64,000 nucleotides of DNA from Mucilaginibacter phenanthrenivorans (GTDB lineage: Bacteria > Bacteroidota > Bacteroidia > Sphingobacteriales > Sphingobacteriaceae), in contig NZ_JAHVAP010000004.1 of NCBI RefSeq assembly GCF_024721155.1, positions 186,001-250,000 of the forward strand. The letters run 5' to 3'. Below the pieces are notes generated by a model that worked only from the letters and a program-made list of their open reading frames with translations, ran no database searches and was not told where the DNA came from. A program made the translations under genes and the position numbers. Position 1 is the stretch's first letter, and each line of letters opens with the position of its first letter. This document shows positions 9,603-17,522 of this stretch, in pieces.

Positions 9603-10229
9603 TTAACCCTTTTTATTCATCAATTGCTGAAAACAATCGATGTACTGGCCAACATGCAACCCGTCAACCAGCGCATGATGAACGTGAACAGACATCGGCA
9701 TTGATCTTTTCCCCTCAAATTCCGTCATTTTACCGAACGAGATGCTGGGCCCGGTATCTGTACCGGAAAATACCCGTGCGTGTGATATCGAAGTAAAATC
9801 AATCCAGGGTAATGATGAGTAGCGAATGATATTTTGCCGGGATGCCAACTCCAAATCGTTCCTGCCTTTTACACGCTCAACTTCGGCATTTGCCGCCGGG
9901 ATATATTCAGTAAACGTTGGGTGATAGTCGATATATCCAAAACCAAATGTCCCATTGGCACGGGGAATGGTTGAGGCGGCATCTATACGGTCGTAAATAA
10001 ATACATCGCCGTCTTCAATCCGCAGTTTAAATGGCACGATGGCATTTGCCGCGCTTAAGGAATTATACAGGCAATAAAGATAAAACGAAACGCCGTTTGC
10101 CTTCGCAATTTGATAGGCAGCGGTGCAATCAACCCGCACACAAACGCCGTAGAAAGGCTCATCAAATTTGCTGAATAAATTAAAGTGTTCTCTGCGTGCC
10201 CAGGTTTCGAGGTCGAGTTTTTGTCGCAT
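9603..10229 (-). CDS. Chloramphenicol acetyltransferase-like (CatA fold) enzyme
   Basis: 208 residues from the ATG at 10229; a TTG six codons upstream is less likely because family proteins begin near this Met. CAT-family marks: the N-terminal W-x-R-x-E-H-F pattern (residues 10-16), LPWIDFTSIS (140-149), and the catalytic HHALVDG (184-190), where the second His is the general base and the Asp is structural. The family acetylates hydroxyl groups with acetyl-CoA and works as a trimer. Sequence alone does not show that chloramphenicol is the substrate; chromosomal Bacteroidota members may act on other small molecules. Confidence 0.88.
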   Translation of the reverse strand: MRQKLDLETWARREHFNLFSKFDEPFYGVCVRVDCTAAYQIAKANGVSFYLYCLYNSLSAANAIVPFKLRIEDGDVFIYDRIDAASTIPRANGTFGFGYIDYHPTFTEYIPAANAEVERVKGRNDLELASRQNIIRYSSLPWIDFTSISHARVFSGTDTGPSISFGKMTEFEGKRSMPMSVHVHHALVDGLHVGQYIDCFQQLMNKKG

Positions 10230-10233
10230 GTGG

Positions 10234-10241
10234 CAAAGGTA
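10234..10241 (-). promoter_or_regulatory. Candidate -7 box TACCTTTG of the CAT-like gene
   Basis: Exact match to TAnnTTTG on the minus strand, ending only 4 nt before the ATG at 10229. If used, the transcript would have almost no leader. No clear -33 box was seen. Confidence 0.4.
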
Positions 10242-10249
10242 AAACAAGT

Positions 10250-10291
10250 AATCCTTTCAAAACTTACCACAAGGCAAGTTTTGAAAGGATT
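10250..10291. repeat. Inverted repeat with 16-bp perfect arms
   Basis: AATCCTTTCAAAACTT (10250-10265) and its exact complement (10276-10291) around a 10-nt loop. It lies in the 140-bp gap between the GH51 and CAT-like genes, about 80 nt after the GH51 stop, without a clear T-tract. It is the first of three hairpins in a row. Confidence 0.7.
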
Positions 10292-10306
10292 ATATCTACA
10301 ATTGCT

Positions 10307-10365
10307 ACCGCGAGTTTAGCGATAGCGTAACTCGTGGTGCGGCATGTGGTAAGCTTTCAGCTTAC
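10307..10365. repeat. Two further adjacent hairpins
   Basis: ACCGCGAGTT (10307-10316) pairs with AACTCGTGGT (10329-10338) with one mismatch. GTAAGCT (10349-10355) pairs with AGCTTAC (10359-10365) across a 3-nt loop, 5 nt from the GH51 stop codon. The latter may end or protect the GH51 mRNA. Confidence 0.6.
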
Positions 10366-10369
10366 AGAA

Positions 10370-11908
10370 CTAAAACAATTCCAGCGTAACCGCCGATTTC
10401 GCCGGCATCACCACTACCAAATTATCACCATCTTTTTTAGCGCCTTTAAAAACAGCTGGCTGCAATTTATTTGGCTGATCAAAAGTATTGATGTCGGTTA
10501 TGTTAGCCGAGGTAAGGATCTGGCCTGTTACTGATTTCCATTTAATATCTTTCAAACTGGTAGTTATGGTGATATTTTTATGCAGATCGAGGTTTACCAA
10601 TGAGATATGGACTTTACCTGCTGCATCCTGCGAAGCAGAAACGTTAATGGCAGGCAGCTTTTTATCGCCGGAAACATAATCAGGAGATGTCAGCTGCATC
10701 GGTAGGTATTTGGCATCCTGGTGAACCTTGTACATATCGAATATGTGGTAAGTCGGTGTCAGCAGCATTTTCTCCTTATCAGTAAGGATCAAAGATTGCA
10801 GCACATTTATAGTTTGTGCCAAAGCTGCTCCTCTTACCCTATCGCAATGGTTATTAAAGATATTTAGGTTGGTTGCTGCTATCAGCGCATCACGTAAGCT
10901 GTTTTGCTGGTATAAAAAACCCGGATTTGTGCCAGGCTCAACATCTGTCCAAACACCCCACTCATCAACAACCAGCGCGACATTTTTCTTAGGATCGTAT
11001 TTGTCCATAATTGCAGCGTGTTTGGTAACCAGTTCCTCCATCTTCAGGCATCTCTCCATTGTTTCAATATACTCCTGCTCACTAAACTTCGTTGCCGAAC
11101 CTTTATGGCCCCAATTACCGGTTGGTACCGTATAGTAATGCAGCGAAATGCCCCACATATCCCAATCCGGAATATTTTTCATGATCACTTCCGTCCAGTT
11201 ATAATCGTCTGAGTTCGGACCGCTCGCTATTTTTTTAAGCGGTGCCCCCGGATAATTTTTTGCAAATGATGCATACCTCTTAAACTCATCTGAATAAAAC
11301 TCAGGCGTCATGCTGCCACCGCAACCCCAGCTTTCGTTGCCTATGCCCCAAAAGGTAACTTTATAAGGGTCGGCATGCCCGTTTTTGCGGCGCAGCTCGG
11401 CTATTGTGCTGGTGCTGTTTGAATTTACATACTCAATCCACTTCGACATTTCCTCAACCGTTCCGCTGCCAACATTGGCAGCCATATAAGGCTCACAGCC
11501 AATTAAGCTGCAAAGCTCCAAAAACTCATGCGTACCAAAGCTGTTATCTTCAGTAGTACCGCCCCAGTTGGTATTCACCATCTTTGGCCTTTGGTCCGAC
11601 GGGCCAATACCATCGCGCCAGTGGTATTCATCGGCAAAACAGCCACCCGGCCAGCGCAGGCTTGGGATCTTTATTTTCTTGAGTGCATTCACCACATCCA
11701 GGCGGATGCGGTCCTGCTTTTCAACAGGTAACGACTTGTCGACCCAAAAACCACCGTAAATGCCGTGGCCAAGGTGCTCGGCAAATTGCCCGTAAATGTA
11801 CTTACTGATGGTTAATTTAGAATCATTGCTGATTGCCAATGTGGCGGTTTCCTGGCTGTAGGCAAAAACTGCCATACAAACAAAACAGAGGGTAAGAATT
11901 TTCTTCAC
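10370..11908 (-). CDS. Alpha-L-arabinofuranosidase, GH51
   Basis: 512 residues with a signal peptide (MKKILTLCFVCMAVFAYS). The frame starts at GTG (11908), with no in-frame ATG just upstream, and the MKKIL start looks natural. Acid/base Glu192 lies in GIGNESWGC and nucleophile Glu316 in VVDEWGVW; RWPGGCFADEYHW (85-97) is the usual GH51 substrate strand. A C-terminal beta-sandwich follows from about residue 400. It removes terminal arabinofuranose from arabinan or arabinoxylan pieces, probably in the periplasm. It is not part of a PUL here: no SusC/D is adjacent. Confidence 0.95.
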   Translation of the reverse strand: MKKILTLCFVCMAVFAYSQETATLAISNDSKLTISKYIYGQFAEHLGHGIYGGFWVDKSLPVEKQDRIRLDVVNALKKIKIPSLRWPGGCFADEYHWRDGIGPSDQRPKMVNTNWGGTTEDNSFGTHEFLELCSLIGCEPYMAANVGSGTVEEMSKWIEYVNSNSTSTIAELRRKNGHADPYKVTFWGIGNESWGCGGSMTPEFYSDEFKRYASFAKNYPGAPLKKIASGPNSDDYNWTEVIMKNIPDWDMWGISLHYYTVPTGNWGHKGSATKFSEQEYIETMERCLKMEELVTKHAAIMDKYDPKKNVALVVDEWGVWTDVEPGTNPGFLYQQNSLRDALIAATNLNIFNNHCDRVRGAALAQTINVLQSLILTDKEKMLLTPTYHIFDMYKVHQDAKYLPMQLTSPDYVSGDKKLPAINVSASQDAAGKVHISLVNLDLHKNITITTSLKDIKWKSVTGQILTSANITDINTFDQPNKLQPAVFKGAKKDGDNLVVVMPAKSAVTLELF

Positions 11909-11990
11909 GATGAGTTGGTTTATAATTGTAAAAATAACACTTAAAACAAATAAACGAAATTTTATTTAAAAAGTTAAATTAGATGCTGAT

Positions 11991-12386
11991 ATGAGAAATT
12001 TAAAATTCTTAGCGTTGTTCATATGTACAGTTTATGTTACCGGCTGTAAACCGTCGGTAAGTTCTGGCGAACTTTACGGCAAATGGGATTATATTAAAAT
12101 TGAGCACCCGAAAGGCGACTCGCCGGATCTGCAGACAGATGAATTAAAACGACAAGGAGCATCCATTGAATTTTTGAAGGATAGCACCTATGTGATCATG
12201 TGGGCCGGAAAACCTCTATCGCATGGAAAATTTGTGGCCGCTGGAGATAGGATTATAATAAACGAAGAATTACCCGATGGCACAAAGCGGAGTTTTTCGT
12301 TCTATATTACTAAGGCAAGTGATAAGGAATTGATTTTTGAGACGAAGTCAGGGACAAATGCTATAGTAACAGCGGTGAAAGAATAA
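11991..12386 (+). CDS. Small lipoprotein, lipocalin-like
   Basis: 131 residues with a lipobox ending at Cys19 (TVYVTGC). The rest is beta-rich, with a YGKWDYIKI start resembling the G-x-W opening of lipocalin-like domains and alternating strands through the end. Function is not known. It precedes the sigma factor by 110 bp on the same strand, but a repeat fragment lies between, so it may be a separate unit. Confidence 0.72.
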   Translation: MRNLKFLALFICTVYVTGCKPSVSSGELYGKWDYIKIEHPKGDSPDLQTDELKRQGASIEFLKDSTYVIMWAGKPLSHGKFVAAGDRIIINEELPDGTKRSFSFYITKASDKELIFETKSGTNAIVTAVKE

Positions 12387-12422
12387 CTTTTGCAGCTGCA
12401 TTTAAATTAAAAGGAAGCACGG

Positions 12423-12439
12423 CTATGAACCATGAACTA
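12423..12439. repeat. Fragment of the ATGAACCATGAAC repeat family
   Basis: CTATGAACCATGAACTA matches the word pattern of the repeats at 13988-14018, 14145-14178 and 15532-15565. Confidence 0.45.
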
Positions 12440-12496
12440 AAAAATAAATGGTGATACTTGTTTAAAAATCTGCACTTACCATTAAACAATAAAATT

Positions 12497-13039
12497 ATGC
12501 CGGAGATGAACAATTTGATTCAGACAGCAGCAGGCAGGGAACAGTTTTTTATAGCGTTGTATAAAAGCACCTTTCCATCTGTGGCAAATTACGTCAGCAA
12601 AATGGGTGGAACGTTTGATGAGGCTAAAGATATTTTCCAGGATGCGTTGGTAGTTTATTACGAAAAGGCAATTAATTCCGGTCTTATAATAAAAACCAAT
12701 GAAAAAACCTACCTGCTCGGCATCAGCAAACATTTGTGGCTGAGGAAATTTAAGAGCGATATATTGAATACTTCTATTGATGGTTTTGATATAAGTCTCG
12801 ATGAAATAGATGAACAGCCATCAGAATCCAAACTGATGCACTTCCTGGAAACTGCAGGTAAAAAGTGTATGGAGCTGCTCCGCTCCTTTTATTACGACCA
12901 GGTGCCGCTCGGCGATGCGGCAAAGCTGTTCGGATTTTCGGGCGTACGCTCGGCCACAGTACAGAAATATAAATGTTTAGAGAAGGTAAGAGAGACCATC
13001 AAAGAAAAATCATTGACCTATGAGGACTTCCTTAATTGA
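12497..13039 (+). CDS. ECF-type RNA polymerase sigma factor
   Basis: 180 residues from the ATG at 12497; the frame is open from a TTG 13 codons upstream, which I do not use. Region 2 is at about residues 18-55 (VANYVSKMGGTFDEAKDIFQDALVVYY, shown in part), and a region 4 helix-turn-helix at about 125-165 (GDAAKLFGFSGVRSATVQKYKC part). Spacing fits an ECF (group 4) sigma factor. Its last 20 nt overlap the next gene, and clpP follows 11 nt after that, so the three form one operon. No -35/-10 of a self-recognised promoter could be picked out. Confidence 0.85.
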   Translation: MPEMNNLIQTAAGREQFFIALYKSTFPSVANYVSKMGGTFDEAKDIFQDALVVYYEKAINSGLIIKTNEKTYLLGISKHLWLRKFKSDILNTSIDGFDISLDEIDEQPSESKLMHFLETAGKKCMELLRSFYYDQVPLGDAAKLFGFSGVRSATVQKYKCLEKVRETIKEKSLTYEDFLN

Positions 13040-13292
13040 AACCGAACAGATAGAAGCACACCTACTGTGCCTTTCAACACCCGGCGACGCATTGGTATTT
13101 GAGGCAAAGCTTATTTTGGATGATGAGCTGCGCGATAAGCTGCAATGGCAAAAATCCACCTATAATTTGGTTAAGCTATATGGCCGAAATCAGCTTAAAC
13201 AGGAAATTGAGGCCGTTCACCAAAGCCTGTTCAGCGAGACCCGGCATTGGGCCTTTAGCGAAAAGATAAGGCAGATCTTCAAAAAACGATAA
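13020..13292 (+). CDS. Soluble anti-sigma-factor-like protein, 90 residues
   Basis: Begins with ATG at 13020 inside the end of the sigma factor gene (20-nt overlap). The pattern IEAHLLCLSTPGDALVFEAK followed by LILDDELRDKLQWQK resembles the N-terminal helices of Bacteroidota anti-sigma proteins, in which a sigma-binding helix bundle precedes a membrane anchor. Here the protein stops after a basic C-terminus (IRQIFKKR) and has no membrane segment or zinc-binding Cys/His set. The function is inferred from overlap with the sigma gene and this resemblance; it may instead be an unrelated helical adaptor. Confidence 0.6.
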   Translation: MRTSLIETEQIEAHLLCLSTPGDALVFEAKLILDDELRDKLQWQKSTYNLVKLYGRNQLKQEIEAVHQSLFSETRHWAFSEKIRQIFKKR

Positions 13293-13303
13293 CCCAATAA
13301 TTT

Positions 13304-14002
13304 ATGAATATCGATAAAAATGAATTCCGCAAATTTGCGGCAGGGCATTGCTATGTCAAAACCCAGCCGCTCGACAATTACATTTCTGCCGTTGAAAAAA
13401 GCAGCACGGTAATGTCACTTACCCCTTATATTACCGAGGAACGCGAACTGCGCGTGGCACAAATGGATGTATTCTCGCGACTGATGATGGACAGGATCAT
13501 TTTCCTCGGCAGCGCAGTAGACGATAATGTGGCCAATATTATTCAGGCTCAACTGCTGTTCCTGCAATCCACCGACCCTAAAAAGGATATCCAGATGTAC
13601 ATCAATTCCCCCGGCGGATCGGTTTATGCGGGCTATGGCGTATATGACACCATGCAGCTCATTAGTCCCGATGTGGCGACTATTTGTACAGGCTTAGCCG
13701 CATCCATGGCCTCTGTACTATTATGCGCGGGCAAGGCGGGCAAGCGTGCCGCGCTCACCCATTCAAGGGTAATGCTGCATCAGCCATTAGGAGGCGTACA
13801 GGGCCAGGCATCCGATATTGAAATAACAGCCCGCGAAGTACTAAAAATTAAAAAGGAACTCTACACCATTCTCGCCAAACACAGCGGCCAGGATTATGAA
13901 AAGATTCACGAGGTATCCGACCGTGACTTTTGGATGGATGGTGGCGAAGCCAAAGCGTTTGGGATTATTGATGAGGTGTTGGGGGAAGTTCATGGTTCAT
14001 AG
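13304..14002 (+). CDS. clpP: ClpP-family serine protease (paralogue)
   Basis: 232 residues. The complete catalytic triad is visible: Ser134 in GLAASMAS, His159 in HSRVMLHQP, and Asp208 in DRDFWMDG. All three are offset by 37 from the E. coli mature numbering, so about 37 extra N-terminal residues are present. The usual oligomer handle region (YINSPGGSVYAG, 99-110) is intact. ClpP forms a double heptamer that degrades proteins delivered by ClpX or ClpA. No clpX is adjacent; instead it ends an operon with a sigma factor and an anti-sigma-like protein, which suggests a dedicated role in regulated proteolysis. Its stop codon lies within a dispersed repeat that encodes the terminal Gly-Ser. Confidence 0.93.
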   Translation: MNIDKNEFRKFAAGHCYVKTQPLDNYISAVEKSSTVMSLTPYITEERELRVAQMDVFSRLMMDRIIFLGSAVDDNVANIIQAQLLFLQSTDPKKDIQMYINSPGGSVYAGYGVYDTMQLISPDVATICTGLAASMASVLLCAGKAGKRAALTHSRVMLHQPLGGVQGQASDIEITAREVLKIKKELYTILAKHSGQDYEKIHEVSDRDFWMDGGEAKAFGIIDEVLGEVHGS

Positions 14003-14018
14003 ATTATGGTTCATGGTG
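13988..14018. repeat. Dispersed GTTCATGGTTCATAG repeat covering the clpP stop codon
   Basis: Two near-copies of a 15-nt word (13988-14002 and 14004-14018). The first encodes the last clpP codons and the TAG. It is an imperfect inverted match of the element at 14145-14178, so the two could pair across the convergent intergenic gap. Confidence 0.6.
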
Positions 14019-14144
14019 GGAAGTAGCAGTAGCAGTATAAAGTAGCAGTAATTCATGGGGTTGGTGGTTTTATAGTCGAAAAAACAACAACAGCAAGAAA
14101 CAACGAAAAGACATTCAAAATTCAGCGAGTGTTTAACTAACCGC

Positions 14145-14178
14145 AGCTACCATGAACTATGAACCATCAACTATGAAC
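14145..14178. repeat. 34-bp dispersed repeat, copy 1
   Basis: Identical over 34 bp to 15532-15565, in the same orientation. It ends 3 nt from the stop codon of the minus-strand MFS gene. Together with 13988-14018 it can form a large stem and may act as a two-way terminator between clpP and the exporter. Confidence 0.75.
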
Positions 14179-14181
14179 TTC

Positions 14182-15408
14182 CTAATGCACCCCTACTCCC
14201 GCATCGGCTACCGCCTCAACCGGCTTGGCAATATTTCTTCTGCCTATTAACAATACCAGCAAAGCCAATATCGCCGCAGTTGCCATTAACCCCGCCATAG
14301 GGATGGTGCTGCGGCTTTTGAACATACTTACCACTATGGATGTAAGCGTACCCATCGCCATTTGCAATGCCCCCATCAGGGCGGCGGCGGTTCCGGCATT
14401 TTTGGCAAACGGCGCAAGCGACAATGCCGCCGTGTTTGGATAAGTTATGCCTACACAGCATAAAAAGGCGAATACGGTTACGATAGTTCCATAGATCCCA
14501 AGCCAGTTTCCGGTTGACCCTACCACGAAAATGATCCCGATGATCACCATCGCCGGCAACGTTACATTTACTATTTGCTCACTTTTATATCTTTTGGTCA
14601 GTATGCCATTAAATTGACTGGAGCCGATAAAGCCAATAGAAAGCAGAGCGAAAATCCAACCGTAAACTTTACTGCTGATGCCATAAACGTCCATAAAAAC
14701 AAAAGGCGAAGCAGCCAGGTAGGCAAACAACCCCGAGAACCCTATAGCCCCGCAAATAGCATAGGTATAAAACTGAGGATGCTTCATTACCGACCAAAAG
14801 CTGGTAATAATAGGAACAGGTTTTAATGAATATGATGGGTCGGGCTGGTAGCTTTCGGGTAACAGGAAAATCACCGCTAATAGAACAAAAAAAGCAATCC
14901 CTGCCAATATTAAAAATATTACTTGCCAGCCAAAGGCAGCGGTTATGTAACCTCCAACTGTTGGTGCCAGCATGGGTGAAACCCCTAATATTAATATCAG
15001 CAAGGCAAATACTTTGGCATTATCCTCCACCGGGAAAATGTCACGCACCATAGCCATAGCGGCAACCGTTGCGGCACAACTGCCTATCGCCTGTATAAAG
15101 CGCAATACGATCAACTGCTCTATCGACCCCACAAAAAAACAACCGATGGAAGCAATTACATAAAGTACCATCCCTATGTACAGCGGTCTTTTGCGGCCGA
15201 ACCTATCAAGTAACGGACCATATAGTAGTTGCCCGGCCGAAATCCCGATAAAAAAGCCAGAGAGTGAAAGTGATACTTCAGCGGTAGTGGTATGCAACGA
15301 TTTTGCAATTGCCGGAAAACCCGGCAAATACATATCGATAGAAAATGGCGCAATGGCTGTAAGCGCCCCTAATATGAGTACAAGAAGTAAGTAGCGTTTT
15401 GAAGTCAT
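14182..15408 (-). CDS. MFS multidrug exporter, Bcr/CflA family
   Basis: 408 residues with 12 predicted membrane segments. The family signature IDMYLPGFPAIAKSL follows the first segment (about 24-38), and the MFS loop motif GPLLDRFGRKRPLY lies between segments 2 and 3 (about 63-76). Bcr/CflA proteins are proton-driven drug:H+ antiporters of the inner membrane (bicyclomycin, chloramphenicol-type compounds, sulfonamides). A CAT-like gene lies about 4 kb away but not in an operon with it. The substrate is not readable. Confidence 0.93.
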   Translation of the reverse strand: MTSKRYLLLVLILGALTAIAPFSIDMYLPGFPAIAKSLHTTTAEVSLSLSGFFIGISAGQLLYGPLLDRFGRKRPLYIGMVLYVIASIGCFFVGSIEQLIVLRFIQAIGSCAATVAAMAMVRDIFPVEDNAKVFALLILILGVSPMLAPTVGGYITAAFGWQVIFLILAGIAFFVLLAVIFLLPESYQPDPSYSLKPVPIITSFWSVMKHPQFYTYAICGAIGFSGLFAYLAASPFVFMDVYGISSKVYGWIFALLSIGFIGSSQFNGILTKRYKSEQIVNVTLPAMVIIGIIFVVGSTGNWLGIYGTIVTVFAFLCCVGITYPNTAALSLAPFAKNAGTAAALMGALQMAMGTLTSIVVSMFKSRSTIPMAGLMATAAILALLVLLIGRRNIAKPVEAVADAGVGVH

Positions 15409-15531
15409 AGAGAGTAATTATCCGATTGCTTCGCCGGTTCGCTAAGATAGTCATGCTATTAAGAATAGTGGGGGCTAATGCCGTTTAAATGGTCAAACAT
15501 GACCGGGAAATTACTTTGTACGCGCCATTGT

Positions 15532-15565
15532 AGCTACCATGAACTATGAACCATCAACTATGAAC
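15532..15565. repeat. 34-bp dispersed repeat, copy 2, overlapping a stop codon
   Basis: Exact 34-bp match to 14145-14178. The stop codon of the VOC gene (15558-15560 on the minus strand) lies inside it, so the repeat supplies the terminal Gly-Ser-stop, as it does for clpP. Confidence 0.75.
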
Positions 15566-15962
15566 CAACCTCACAATTTATCATCCAGCTAATCCCGTAC
15601 TTGTCCTTAACCTGGCCAAACAATGCTCCCCAAAACTGTTTCTCAAGCGGCATGGTAATATTCCCTCCCTCACCTAACTGGTCAAATATCGAACGCGCCT
15701 TTGCTTCGTCATCAAGACCAATACTTAAGTAAATCCCATTGCCATGGTCAACTGGCTGACCGGGCATCCCATCAGAAAACATCAGCATATTGTCGCCAAA
15801 TGCCAAACGGGCGTGCATAATTTTATCCTGGTAATTGGCTTCAGCAGGTAACATTTCACCAAAGCGATTTACATCGCTAACAGTGCCTTCAAAAACCTTT
15901 TGGTAAAAATTCAAGGCCTCCTCAGTATTTCCTGCAAAGTTTAAATATGGTATTAGCTTCAT
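15558..15962 (-). CDS. VOC-superfamily protein (PhnB/glyoxalase-like)
   Basis: 134 residues. It opens with IPYLNFAGNTEEALNFYQKVF, the N-terminal strand and helix typical of the PhnB-like branch of the VOC fold (also called 3-demethylubiquinone methyltransferase-like), and continues with FGDNMLMFSD and a C-terminal WGALFGQVKDKYGISWMIN. It covers the usual two beta-alpha-beta-beta-beta modules. Members with this pattern have few metal ligands and mostly unknown substrates. The final residues EVGS come from a dispersed repeat, so the original C-terminus may have been slightly different. Confidence 0.88.
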   Translation of the reverse strand: MKLIPYLNFAGNTEEALNFYQKVFEGTVSDVNRFGEMLPAEANYQDKIMHARLAFGDNMLMFSDGMPGQPVDHGNGIYLSIGLDDEAKARSIFDQLGEGGNITMPLEKQFWGALFGQVKDKYGISWMINCEVGS

Positions 15963-16110
15963 GGCGATTAGTGTTTTATTTTACTAAAGTACAAAGATTT
16001 TCATCCCCTAAAATTTCAAAATAGAATATTGTTATTACTTTAGATGGCTACAGATTAACGCACGGGATAAATTTACGTTTGGCATCCATCATCAAACCAA
16101 TAAAAAACAA

Positions 16111-17427
16111 ATGACCCTTTTAACTATTCTCTTCTGCATCATTCTGCTGGTACTATTGGTGAGCTGGGCAAAGATAAATCCATTTGTCGCCTTTCTGATA
16201 GTTTCGATAACTGCTGGTATACTATTAGGGATTCCGCTGGACCAGGTTGGCAAGTCCGTGCAAAAAGGCTTGGGCGATACTTTAGGCGCCATCACAATAA
16301 TAATATGCCTTGGGGCCATGACGGGTAAACTTGTTGCCACAAGCGGTGCGGCACAAAAAATTGCCGAAGTATTGGTTAACCTGTTTGGTGTTAAACACAT
16401 ACAGTGGGCGTTGGTAGTAGTGGGCTTTATCGTAGGGATCCCGCTTTTTTATAATACCGGTTTTGTGTTGATGGTGCCGCTTATATTTTCGGTAGTATAC
16501 AAATATAAACTGCCCGCTGTATATATTGGTTTACCTATGTTGGCTGCTTTGTCTGTCACACATGGTTTTTTGCCGCCGCACCCGTCGCCTACTGCTCTTG
16601 TTGGTATGTTTCATGCCAATATGGGTAAAACATTGATTTATGGAATAATACTTGCCATACCTGCAATTATTTTGGCAGGGCCTGTATTTGCAAGCACTTT
16701 GAAGAAAATACCGTCAAGCCCCCTGGCAACATTCAGAGCTGATGAGCTGCCGGCCGATAAGCTGCCTGGTGCAGCGAACAGTTTCCTGACGGCTTTGCTT
16801 CCGGTTATCCTGCTAATGGCTAGTGCCTTTTATCTTAATACAGATCATAGCACCGGGGCTTTGCATAAATTCATCACGTTTATAGGCGATGCTCCTATTG
16901 TAATGCTGATCTCCTTTATTTTTGCCACTTATTCATTGGGAATCAAGCAAAAGATAAGCATGAAGAAACTGGCTGATCTGTACGGTGATGCGATAAAGGA
17001 CATTGCCGCTATCCTGCTTATAATAGGCGGATCAGGAATTTTCAAACAGGTGCTGGTAGACAGCGGGGCCGATAAGGATATAACTACGATATTGCTGGGT
17101 TTTCATCTGCAGCCATTGATCCTGGGCTGGTTGCTCGCTGCCATTATCCGCATCAGCTTGGGTTCGGCTACCGTCGCGGGGTTAACCACCGCAGGCATTA
17201 TTTCAACCATGATGGTGAACAATCACAATATCAATCCCAATTTAATGGTGCTATCTATAGGCGCAGGAAGCCTGGCATTCTCACATGTTAACGATGGGGG
17301 GTTCTGGATGTTTAAGGAGTATTTCAACCTTTCTATAAAGGATACCATCAGATCGTGGTCGCTAATGGAATCTATAGTTTCAGTTGTCGGATTGATTGGT
17401 GTTTTGATTTTGAACCAGGTAGTGTAA
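16111..17427 (+). CDS. GntP-family gluconate:H+ symporter
   Basis: 438 residues with about 12-14 hydrophobic segments. GntP-family landmarks are the PPHPSPTALV stretch (about 155-164), the GGSGIFKQVLVDSG segment near 311, and the C-terminal SHVNDGGFWMFKEYF (about 393-407). The family imports gluconate and related sugar acids with protons. No gluconokinase or dehydratase is adjacent, so the pathway is not given by context. Confidence 0.94.
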   Translation: MTLLTILFCIILLVLLVSWAKINPFVAFLIVSITAGILLGIPLDQVGKSVQKGLGDTLGAITIIICLGAMTGKLVATSGAAQKIAEVLVNLFGVKHIQWALVVVGFIVGIPLFYNTGFVLMVPLIFSVVYKYKLPAVYIGLPMLAALSVTHGFLPPHPSPTALVGMFHANMGKTLIYGIILAIPAIILAGPVFASTLKKIPSSPLATFRADELPADKLPGAANSFLTALLPVILLMASAFYLNTDHSTGALHKFITFIGDAPIVMLISFIFATYSLGIKQKISMKKLADLYGDAIKDIAAILLIIGGSGIFKQVLVDSGADKDITTILLGFHLQPLILGWLLAAIIRISLGSATVAGLTTAGIISTMMVNNHNINPNLMVLSIGAGSLAFSHVNDGGFWMFKEYFNLSIKDTIRSWSLMESIVSVVGLIGVLILNQVV

Positions 17428-17498
17428 GGATAGCTAATTTCAATAAATATGTATCCTACATTCTGCGATATGTATAACTCCCCTATCCCCGCCGCCTG

Positions 17499-17506
17499 TA
17501 ATTTTG
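17499..17506 (+). promoter_or_regulatory. Candidate -7 box TAATTTTG for the SDR gene
   Basis: Exact match to TAnnTTTG, 16 nt before the ATG at 17523. No clear -33 box. Confidence 0.45.
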
Positions 17507-17522
17507 TATTAAAAATAATGAT

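Noticed and set aside
12458..12496. Upstream TTG start of the sigma factor
   Set aside because: An ATG 13 codons inside fits the family start and the upstream residues look like leader sequence.
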